DNA of 64,000 nt from Sphingobacteriales bacterium. GTDB taxonomy: Bacteria; Bacteroidota; Bacteroidia; Chitinophagales; Chitinophagaceae. The translations under genes were made by a program, and so were the position numbers. Under the pieces are notes generated by a model. That model saw only the letters and a program-made list of their open reading frames with translations, was not told the DNA's origin and ran no database searches. Positions 52,735 through 59,462 of the stretch are shown in pieces (position 1 is the first letter of the stretch; the number at the start of each line of letters is the position of its first letter). The stretch spans positions 558,001-622,000 of the forward strand of contig SEFP01000001.1 in the NCBI GenBank assembly GCA_004144185.1, written 5' to 3'.

Positions 52735-52770
52735 AAAACGCCTTTATCTGATTCCTGATAAAGGCGTTTT
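52735..52770 (-). terminator. Terminator of the tRNA-Pro transcript
   Basis: Fourteen-bp perfect stem (52735-52748 with 52757-52770), 8-nt loop, T run on the minus strand, immediately downstream of the tRNA. Confidence 0.8.
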
Positions 52771-52773
52771 GAG

Positions 52774-52847
52774 TCGGGACGACAAGATTCGAACTTGCGA
52801 CCCCATGCACCCCATGCATGTGCGCTACCGGGCTGCGCTACGTCCCG
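52774..52847 (-). tRNA. tRNA-Pro (anticodon GGG)
   Basis: A 74-nt cloverleaf on the minus strand: acceptor CGGGACG/CGTCCCG, D stem GCGC/GCGC, anticodon stem CATGC/GCATG with loop ATGGGGT (anticodon GGG), T arm with TTCGAAT loop, and discriminator A. CCA is not encoded. It reads CCC and CCU codons. Confidence 0.93.
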
Positions 52848-52896
52848 AAGTTTCGGCCCTGAAAGGGGCGGCGAAGATACTCAACTTTCCGGAAGT

Positions 52897-53493
52897 TTAA
52901 TTCCGCCGCTGGCTGATCAGCTGCAGGAACTCTGACCGCGTTTTCCCGTCTTTAAAGCATCCGGAAAACGCACTGGTCGTTGTGATACTGTTCTGCTTCT
53001 GTACCCCGCGCATCATCATGCACAGATGCTGGGCCTCGATCACCACCGCTACGCCCAACGGCTTCAGCGTCTCCTGAATCACGTCTACAATCTGGTGGGT
53101 TAGCCGCTCCTGCACCTGCAAGCGCCGGGCAAAGCAATCCACCACCCGCGCGATCTTGCTTAACCCCGTGATGTAGCCATCGGGGATATAGGCCACATGC
53201 GCCTTGCCGAAAAACGGCAACAGATGATGCTCACACAACGAATACAACTCGATGTCTTTGACGATCACCATCTCGGAATACTCTTCCCTGAACTTGGCGC
53301 CATTTAAAATGGCTGCAGCATCCTGGGTATAGCCCACCGTCAGCATCTGCATGGCTTTGGCTACCCGCTCCGGAGTTTTGACCAAGCCCTCCCGGCTCAC
53401 ATCCTCGCCCAACAAACGCAGGGATTCGCTGTAATGCGCGGAAAGCTGCTGCGTTACCGCCTCGTCGTACTGATCTATTTTTTGATAGGCCAC
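52897..53493 (-). CDS. folE: GTP cyclohydrolase I FolE
   Basis: Turns GTP into 7,8-dihydroneopterin triphosphate, the entry to folate and, here with QueD, to queuosine. The 198-residue enzyme has zinc ligands Cys87 and His90 in LCEHHLLPF and a third Cys in [31 protein letters not shown] is the conserved end. It follows queD by 13 nt in the same direction. Confidence 0.97.
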   Translation of the reverse strand: MAYQKIDQYDEAVTQQLSAHYSESLRLLGEDVSREGLVKTPERVAKAMQMLTVGYTQDAAAILNGAKFREEYSEMVIVKDIELYSLCEHHLLPFFGKAHVAYIPDGYITGLSKIARVVDCFARRLQVQERLTHQIVDVIQETLKPLGVAVVIEAQHLCMMMRGVQKQNSITTTSAFSGCFKDGKTRSEFLQLISQRRN

Positions 53494-53506
53494 CCTGTAA
53501 TATTAA

Positions 53507-53920
53507 TTATTCTCCGTAATATTCTACGTAAATGCGCTGGGTCTCGTACAGCTTGATGCAGTGCAACTGCGCCCCGGCCGCCTTCAGATGCGGCTCCAGT
53601 TCGTTCCAGATCCCGATCGCCAGGTTCTCGGACGAGGTAAAGACACCCTCCATAAAGTCTACGTCCAGGTTCAGGTTGCGGTGGTCGATCTTCTCAATCA
53701 CCCTATCCTTCATCAGGTCGCCGAGGGTTTTGGCATTGAACACAAAGCCAGTATCCGGATTGGGCTCGCCCTTGACCGTTACGTGCAACTCATAATTATG
53801 GCCGTGCCAGTTGGCATTGGCGCACTTCCCAAACACCGCCGCATTCTGCGCATCATCCCAGTCGGGATTGTGCAACCGGTGCGCCGCGTTGAAATGTTCT
53901 ACCCGCGTCAGGTAAATCAT
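53507..53920 (-). CDS. queD: 6-carboxy-5,6,7,8-tetrahydropterin synthase QueD
   Basis: Converts dihydroneopterin triphosphate to 6-carboxytetrahydropterin in queuosine and 7-deazapurine synthesis. The 137-residue protein has zinc ligands His14 (in FNAAHRL), His39 and His41 (NWHGHNY) and catalytic Cys33 (FGKCANAN), marking the QueD rather than the PTPS form. ATG 53920 has a GGAG-type ribosome site, rare here, and a TACCTTTG box at 53949-53956. It heads the queD-folE operon. Confidence 0.93.
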   Translation of the reverse strand: MIYLTRVEHFNAAHRLHNPDWDDAQNAAVFGKCANANWHGHNYELHVTVKGEPNPDTGFVFNAKTLGDLMKDRVIEKIDHRNLNLDVDFMEGVFTSSENLAIGIWNELEPHLKAAGAQLHCIKLYETQRIYVEYYGE

Positions 53921-53948
53921 AGTAATAGCTCCTTCGAAAAAATGTGGG

Positions 53949-53956
53949 CAAAGGTA
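53949..53956 (-). promoter_or_regulatory. -7 box TACCTTTG of queD-folE
   Basis: Exact TAnnTTTG match on the minus strand, 28 nt before ATG 53920. Confidence 0.55.
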
Positions 53957-54005
53957 CGGCCACACCTGTGGTGTCATCTGTGAAAAAAGGCGCAATTTGC
54001 CGCCT

Positions 54006-54635
54006 ATGAAACTGTTGCTGGTTGCCGCTACCACGGCCGAAATCGCCCCGACCCTCGAAGTCCTTTCCGGAACCGCCGCTCCGGTGTCGGTTTGTATCAC
54101 GGGCGTTGGGGTCTGTGCGGCCACCTTCGCCCTTACCCGAGCACTGCTCTCCGACACCTACGATGCGGTGATTTTGGCCGGAATTGCCGGCAGCTTCGAC
54201 CGCTCGCTGGTGCTCGGAACGGTTGTTCAGGTCACAGGCGACCGCTTTGGCGATCTCGGGGTGGAAGACAACGGTCAGTTTATCGACCTGGTGCAACTGG
54301 GCTTTGCGACGGCTGACAAGCTGGTTCCGGAAACAATCGTTCCGGATATGGCGCTACCCGATTTGCCCAAACGAAATGCGATTACGGTTCATACCGCGAC
54401 CGGAACGACCGCCACAGCTGCGCACCGGCTGCACACGTATGGTCCTGTGCTGGAAACGATGGAAGGCGCTGCGATTCATTATGTATGCCGGCAGCTTCAG
54501 ATGCCGTTGTTGCACCTCCGAGCCGTCTCCAACTATGCCGAGGCCCGCAACCGTCCGGCCTGGAACATCGGCGGGGCTTTAAAAAATCTCAACGAGGTAC
54601 TAAAGGAGCTCCTCCTGTCCCGGAAAGCTGACTGA
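54006..54635 (+). CDS. mqnB: Futalosine hydrolase MqnB
   Basis: Splits futalosine to dehypoxanthine futalosine and hypoxanthine in the futalosine route to menaquinone. The 209-residue nucleosidase has the phosphorylase-like fold: LLVAATTAEIAPTLEVL start, ILAGIAGSFDRSL and the end ETMEGAAIHYVC with catalytic Glu, then LRAVSNYAEAR. mqnD follows in the same direction. ATG 54006 is used; TTG 53997 could add three residues. Confidence 0.92.
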   Translation: MKLLLVAATTAEIAPTLEVLSGTAAPVSVCITGVGVCAATFALTRALLSDTYDAVILAGIAGSFDRSLVLGTVVQVTGDRFGDLGVEDNGQFIDLVQLGFATADKLVPETIVPDMALPDLPKRNAITVHTATGTTATAAHRLHTYGPVLETMEGAAIHYVCRQLQMPLLHLRAVSNYAEARNRPAWNIGGALKNLNEVLKELLLSRKAD

Positions 54636-54710
54636 GACGGCTACCTTTGACACCTTCATTCCGGAAAACGCACGTTCTTTAAAGTGACGGACGCCTGCAC
54701 TCACTTCTCC

Positions 54711-54738
54711 TAGTACTCAATACTTGGTACCTAGTACC
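54711..54738. repeat. Four tandem heptamers, consensus TAGTACY
   Basis: Units of exactly 7 bp start at 54711, 54718, 54725 and 54732 (TAGTACT, CAATACT, TGGTACC, TAGTACC). They lie between a TACCTTTG box at 54642-54649 and the mqnD start, so they would be in its leader. Confidence 0.55.
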
Positions 54739-54749
54739 CCAAACCTCTC

Positions 54750-55574
54750 ATGAGACTCACCCTCGGCTTTTCGCCCTGCCCCAACGATACGTTTATTTTC
54801 GATGCGCTGGTCAACGGACTGATTCCCACCGCTGGACTGGAGTTTGAGGTAGTGCTCGAAGATGTGGAGACGCTCAACCGCTGGGCGACCGAAGGCCGGC
54901 TCGACATTACCAAGCTGTCGTTCAGTGCCTTGCTGCCACTGACGCAAACCTATGCGCTGCTCCGGAGTGGTGCAGCCCTGGGCCGGGGGGTCGGTCCGCT
55001 GCTGGTAGCCCGGGAAGCTATCCCGTTGGATCAGCTCTCTGATAAACCCATCGCGATTCCGGGGGTACAGACCACAGCCAACTTATTGTTCTCGCTGGCG
55101 TTTCCGCAGGCCCAAAACAAAACGGAGGTGATCTTCTCAGATGTGGCAACTAGCATCTTATCCGGAACCTTTGACGCCGGACTGATGATTCACGAAGGAC
55201 GCTTTACCTACGAAAGGCAAGGCCTCGTAAAACTGCTCGATCTGGGACAGTGGTGGGAACAAACCAGCGGCGCACCGATTCCGCTGGGTGGCATTGTGAT
55301 GAAACGGACGTACGGTCCGGCCCTGTACGAAAAAGTGAATGCCTTGATTGCCCAAAGTCTGGCCTACGCCTGGCGGCGCTATCCGGATCTCAGCGATTTT
55401 ATCACTGATCATGCCCAGGAAATGGAGCCTGACGTGATGCGCAGCCATATCGATCTGTACGTCAATGATTTTACCACCGATCTGGGTCCGGAAGGCGAAC
55501 GTGCCCTGTCCGTGCTCCAGCAAAAAGCCCAGGCCGCCGGTCTGGCACCGGCCGGAACGACGTTTTTCTGGTAG
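54750..55574 (+). CDS. mqnD: 1,4-dihydroxy-6-naphthoate synthase MqnD
   Basis: Cuts cyclic dehypoxanthine futalosine to 1,4-dihydroxy-6-naphthoate, the next menaquinone ring intermediate. The 274-residue protein has a periplasmic-binding fold: LGFSPCPNDTFIFDALVNG at the start, DITKLSFSALL, GRGVGPLLV and GGIVMKR. It and mqnB mark the futalosine pathway; mqnA, mqnC and mqnE are not in this window. Confidence 0.95.
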   Translation: MRLTLGFSPCPNDTFIFDALVNGLIPTAGLEFEVVLEDVETLNRWATEGRLDITKLSFSALLPLTQTYALLRSGAALGRGVGPLLVAREAIPLDQLSDKPIAIPGVQTTANLLFSLAFPQAQNKTEVIFSDVATSILSGTFDAGLMIHEGRFTYERQGLVKLLDLGQWWEQTSGAPIPLGGIVMKRTYGPALYEKVNALIAQSLAYAWRRYPDLSDFITDHAQEMEPDVMRSHIDLYVNDFTTDLGPEGERALSVLQQKAQAAGLAPAGTTFFW

Positions 55575-55597
55575 GCTCCGGTCCGGAACCTCCCGGT

Positions 55598-55605
55598 TAC
55601 CTTTG
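55598..55605 (+). promoter_or_regulatory. -7 box TACCTTTG of the PhnA-domain gene
   Basis: Exact TAnnTTTG match, 7 nt before ATG 55613. Confidence 0.6.
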
Positions 55606-55612
55606 CGCCCTT

Positions 55613-56185
55613 ATGGTGCTTTCTGACGCTCTTGCCGCCCGCAGTCAACAGTCCTGCGAACTCTGTGCGCAACCTGGTTCTTCGCTAACGGCCTACCCGG
55701 TGCCGCCGTATCAGGATGCGCTTCCGGACCATCAGGTAGCGCTCTGCCCGACTTGCCTGGACACCCTGGCGCATCCGGAAGCCGCCGCAGATCACCTGCA
55801 ATGCCTCACCGGCAGCATCTGGAGTGAAGTGCCCGCCGTACAGGCGCTGTCGCATAAACTGCTGCGCCGGCTGCCAAACGAGCCCTGGGCAGCGGAAGCA
55901 TTGGAATCGGTTGAGCTGGATGAAGCGGTTTTAAACTGGTCGGAAGCCGAAGACCGTGCAAAAGGAGACGTCGTGGTTCATACCGATGCGTATGGCGCGG
56001 TCCTTCAGGCCGGCGATACGGTGGTCCTGATCCAGAACCTGAATGTAAAAGGGGCCAATTTTATCGCGCCCAAAGGCACGCAGGTCCGGAAAATCCGGCT
56101 GGTCCCCGACAACGGCGGTCAGATTGAAGGCAAGATCAACGGCGATACTATCGTCATCCTGACCCAGTACGTAAAGAAAGGCTAA
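55613..56185 (+). CDS. PhnA (YjdM)-domain protein with N-terminal zinc ribbon
   Basis: A 190-residue protein. The N-terminus has a zinc ribbon (CELCAQPG with CPTCLDT). The C-terminal 70 residues (VVHTDAYGAVLQAGDTVVLI, IAPKGTQVRKIRLVPDN, QIEGKINGDTIVILTQYVKK) are the PhnA/YjdM domain. Despite the name, the family has no proven role in phosphonate use. The middle contains extra sequence compared with the ~110-residue E. coli protein, as usual in this phylum. Promoter box directly upstream. Confidence 0.88.
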   Translation: MVLSDALAARSQQSCELCAQPGSSLTAYPVPPYQDALPDHQVALCPTCLDTLAHPEAAADHLQCLTGSIWSEVPAVQALSHKLLRRLPNEPWAAEALESVELDEAVLNWSEAEDRAKGDVVVHTDAYGAVLQAGDTVVLIQNLNVKGANFIAPKGTQVRKIRLVPDNGGQIEGKINGDTIVILTQYVKKG

Positions 56186-56217
56186 GGCTTTTTCCGGAAC
56201 TTTCTATCCCCTCATTT

Positions 56218-56745
56218 ATGGCTTTGTTTTCCCTGCGCCGCGCCGTTCCGGCTGATGCACCTGTTCTGGCCGTCTTGGCCGCCGATGCGTTTGAAGAAAC
56301 GTTTACCGGCACCTGTACCGAAGCCGATATGGAAGGCTATCTGGCCGACACGTATAACGAGGGCGCCTTCCTGCATCTGTTGCAGGATGCAAGCGTGTTT
56401 ATCTGCGTAGCCTTCGATGCAGCTGGCACGGCAGCCGGCTATGCTCAGTGGAAGACTGACCGTCCGCCGTTTGAGGTTTCCGGAACGCAGGCCGTCGAGC
56501 TGCAACGGCTGTATGTGTTGAAGCCATATTACGGCACGGGACTGGCGCAGCAACTGATGGATGCCTATGAAACGCAGGCCGTAGCGGCAGGAGCCGATCT
56601 ACTTTGGCTGGGCGTCTGGGAACACAATCTGCGCGCACAGGCGTTCTACCGCAAGCGCGGATTCAGTCCTACGGGCCACAGTCATCCGTTTCCGATCGGC
56701 ACAACGCCCCAGACCGACGACTGGTGGATCAAGCCGGTTCGGTAA
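56218..56745 (+). CDS. GNAT family N-acetyltransferase
   Basis: A 175-residue GNAT enzyme transferring an acetyl group from acetyl-CoA. Motif A is QRLYVLKPYYGTGLAQQLMD (acetyl-CoA loop), motif B LWLGVWEHNLRAQAFYRKRGF. This WLGVWExNxRAxxFYxKxGF form is typical of small Bacteroidota GNATs of unknown substrate. It starts 32 nt after the PhnA gene and may be co-transcribed. Confidence 0.9.
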   Translation: MALFSLRRAVPADAPVLAVLAADAFEETFTGTCTEADMEGYLADTYNEGAFLHLLQDASVFICVAFDAAGTAAGYAQWKTDRPPFEVSGTQAVELQRLYVLKPYYGTGLAQQLMDAYETQAVAAGADLLWLGVWEHNLRAQAFYRKRGFSPTGHSHPFPIGTTPQTDDWWIKPVR

Positions 56746-56764
56746 GACGATTCCGGAAGGTCGT

Positions 56765-57613
56765 TTACCGGGTTTTCGTTAATCGGGTGCCGTCCCAGGT
56801 GTATCGAGTCCGGGATCGCTTGGTGTGTTCCTTGCCGGTCCGTTCGTTTTTCTCCATTTCTTCCGTTTTCATCACAATTATGTTGGGCTGACCACCAGGA
56901 TCGTTGGGAAACACGAATCCCTCATCGTGGTGATACACATCGGCATCCCCGACGCTCATGAGCTGCGGGAGCGCTACAAGATGCTGATCTTCGGTGACCA
57001 GTACATACTGCTCATAGCCGGAAATGCCACAGGCTTCTCCCGAAACGCCGGCCTTCACCGTATAGGCTACGTTTTGAAGCCGATGATTGCTTTCAACGGC
57101 AAACGAACCGACACTGAGGCTTTCGCCGGACGGCATTTCAAACGACACCTCGTCGACCAAGATGGTATCCTGCATCAGTTTAACGCTGCCGGTATTCTGC
57201 GGAAAGGATTGGCCGGTTTCCGGACTGTTTTTGGAGGTGGTTTTGCTGATGCCGAATAACAGATCGTGCGGTCCTTTTTTCCGGAAGCCGACACACAAAG
57301 TACCGCCCCAGATAAAGCCGGTTGCGGGTTGACTGTTTTTGGAATACTGAATGCGGTACCAGACCGTCCGGCGCTCCCCGATCTTCCAGACGATACTGTC
57401 TTTTTCCAGAATGGTCACCGATTGATTGCTGCGAAGCGAATCCAGCACCGGTGCCTGCATGTTGGGCTGCGACCGGACGTTGGCGCCATTTACAAATACT
57501 TTCTGGGTGGTGCCCGGCTCAAACGAAAACACCCCATCCGGGTACTCAGCGTCCTGAGCGCTGACGAGGAGCGGCGTCAGGAGTAGCAGCAGGGCGATTA
57601 GATTCCGGATCAT
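56765..57613 (-). CDS. Exported protein with SH3-like domain
   Basis: A 282-residue secreted protein: signal peptide ending LLVSAQ, then a bacterial SH3-type domain (about 35-110; VNGANVRSQPNMQAPVLDSL, then FIWGGTLCV). The rest (about 125-282) is an all-beta region with no known family, including SFEMPSGESLSVGSFAVES. SH3b domains in Bacteroidota often bind cell-wall material. It converges on the GNAT gene. Confidence 0.75.
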   Translation of the reverse strand: MIRNLIALLLLLTPLLVSAQDAEYPDGVFSFEPGTTQKVFVNGANVRSQPNMQAPVLDSLRSNQSVTILEKDSIVWKIGERRTVWYRIQYSKNSQPATGFIWGGTLCVGFRKKGPHDLLFGISKTTSKNSPETGQSFPQNTGSVKLMQDTILVDEVSFEMPSGESLSVGSFAVESNHRLQNVAYTVKAGVSGEACGISGYEQYVLVTEDQHLVALPQLMSVGDADVYHHDEGFVFPNDPGGQPNIIVMKTEEMEKNERTGKEHTKRSRTRYTWDGTRLTKTR

Positions 57614-57705
57614 AAAGTGCAGTTTCTTGGACACCCTAAAAATAGGAACTAGAGTGAATCCTGCCTGTTGCAGAACGCACTCTTAAGAAAGCGGTTTCCA
57701 TTACT

Positions 57706-58410
57706 TCAGCAGCGTAACCAGCATCCTACCCAGACTTCTGTTGATCGGTGCCAGTCCGCCGGTTCTAATGCCAGACCAGAGCCACCACCCATACTTGCCG
57801 GAGCAGCAGCAAACCCGGAAAGCAACAGAAATAAGGCCGGGTCACCCTTTTGGGGATGAAAGCGCAGGGTTGTTTCACCTTTACCAATGGTCAGGTCCTG
57901 GCTGTTCTCGAATGCATAGCGGTAAAAGGCTCGGGCGGGTACGTTCATTGGGAGACCATTCAACTGAAAAGCGGTTGCTTTACCGGTTGCATGTAGCTGA
58001 CCAAAGACGTAGATCACCTGGCGTTCCTGGTTTTGGGTATTGGCTCCAATCGCGTCTTCCGGTGCAGTATAGATGTTTAATATCAGGCGGATCCGGTGGG
58101 TAGTTGCATCAAAATCGACGGGTCGGAAGGCGTTGGCGCCCAGTTGTTGGGCTTTGGCTTTGATCCGGTCAAAAAGGGGTTCGATTTGTGCGTCCGGCCC
58201 GACGCCTGTAATCCGTAGTGTTGCGATGTGCCTCAAGGCGGCTGTATCGGTGGCAGGTTCCCAGAAAATAAACTGCTTCGTCTGAGCCGGATATTGAAAT
58301 CCGGTTTTCACTACCACCTCCACATGCTGTGCGGTGACCGGACCGGCCCAGAACACCCCAATCAGGAGGCTCCAAAGCACAAGCAATCTTTTCCGTAACA
58401 AGAGATTCAT
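57706..58410 (-). CDS. Exported protein of unknown function
   Basis: A 234-residue protein that I do not recognise. Signal peptide: LLVLWSLLIGVFWAGPVTAQ. The mature chain (HVEVVVKTGFQYPAQTKQF, FDRIKAKAQQLGANAFRPVDFD) has mixed alpha/beta content, and the C-terminus is hydrophobic (LFLLLSGFAAAPASMGGGSG) and then polar with two Cys. It lies between the SH3-like protein and the broken lipoprotein, all on the minus strand, possibly one operon. Confidence 0.65.
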   Translation of the reverse strand: MNLLLRKRLLVLWSLLIGVFWAGPVTAQHVEVVVKTGFQYPAQTKQFIFWEPATDTAALRHIATLRITGVGPDAQIEPLFDRIKAKAQQLGANAFRPVDFDATTHRIRLILNIYTAPEDAIGANTQNQERQVIYVFGQLHATGKATAFQLNGLPMNVPARAFYRYAFENSQDLTIGKGETTLRFHPQKGDPALFLLLSGFAAAPASMGGGSGLALEPADWHRSTEVWVGCWLRC

Positions 58411-58420
58411 AAGCTAATAA

Positions 58421-59365
58421 TTACCGGATGCGTTTGCCGAGCATGATATTGTATTCATAGGCGAAATAAGAGCTACGAGTTGAATCAGGAAATCGCGAGG
58501 GTCCATAAGTATAATCCTGCATACTAGATGTAAATAACGACACAGAATCCTTATTATAGTAGTACTGAATTTCTACATAATTAGTTGCCCTAACAGGTTT
58601 GATGTGTCCTTGGGTAACGTCTGGATGATCTCTGTATATATTACGGTAGTCTGTAAACATACTCGAATTTAGTGTGCGTACATCTACAGTGTGCACGCTC
58701 ATGCTATGTGCAGGATACTGATCCGTAAAGCAGAGTGGATTAGATCCAAAGCCATCACTCTCCGGACAGATCAAACCTACAAAGCTGTCATTAACAGCAT
58801 TTACAAATACTCTTTTTAAAAACAAATTGGCATCTCCAAACTCCCTATATGATTGTGGAAAGAACCAATATGAATAGGGGCGACCACTAATAGCTTGAAT
58901 GTTCCTTTTGATAGGTGATAGATACGACCAGACTGTATTAGATTGTGAAGCCGGCAGCGTGAATAGCTTCAGAATAGTTTGATTATAAAACTCCGTATCT
59001 ACTTGTGTAGCAATATTTATAGCAATGGGAATGCTTCCACCCTTAGAACTCATACGATAAGTTGTTATCACATCACGCATCCGTCAGCCGTGGTAGCTCA
59101 ACAAAAACCGGCTGTTCCGGAAGCGACGCGTCGCCCAGTCTACAATCTGTGCCTCAGTAGCGCCCACTGGTGGCTGGTTGGTATCCACTACCTGCTTTGT
59201 AGTATCAACTGGCTGCGTAGTATCGGCTGGTTTGGTCGTGTCTTGCGGCTGGGTGGTGTCCTGGCCGGGGGTGGTTTGCGGGTCGCCTTTCTTGCAGCCT
59301 AAAAAGCTACCAAAGGCAATGAGTCCTACAAATAGAAAGCGCAAAAGCCGAAATACAATACGCAT
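58421..59365 (-). pseudogene. Lipoprotein gene interrupted by an in-frame TGA
   Basis: ATG 59365 starts a lipoprotein signal (VGLIAFGSFLGC, cysteine then KKGD). A Pro/Thr/Asp-rich linker of DTTQP-type repeats follows, then ATRRFRNSRFLLSYHG and a TGA (59084-59086). The same frame continues at once as RMRDVITTYRMSSKGGS and runs to the stop at 58421. The second part lacks its own signal or promoter, so one nonsense change best explains the layout. It is rather A+T-rich. If separate, the second frame would be an orphan of 219 residues. Confidence 0.6.
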
Positions 59366-59435
59366 GGTGCCTGCCAAAATACTTTGCAGGTCCGGATCTC
59401 CTAACCGGCCGCCCAAACTCCCAAACCGATTCGCC

Positions 59436-59443
59436 TACCTTTG
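59436..59443 (+). promoter_or_regulatory. -7 box TACCTTTG of alaS
   Basis: Exact TAnnTTTG match, 19 nt before ATG 59463. Confidence 0.6.
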
Positions 59444-59462
59444 CCCCCCGAAAAAAGATCCC

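Noticed and set aside
59178-59462. N-terminal extension of alaS
   Set aside because: The frame is open but lies across the oppositely oriented lipoprotein signal and linker; the family start and promoter box point to ATG 59463.
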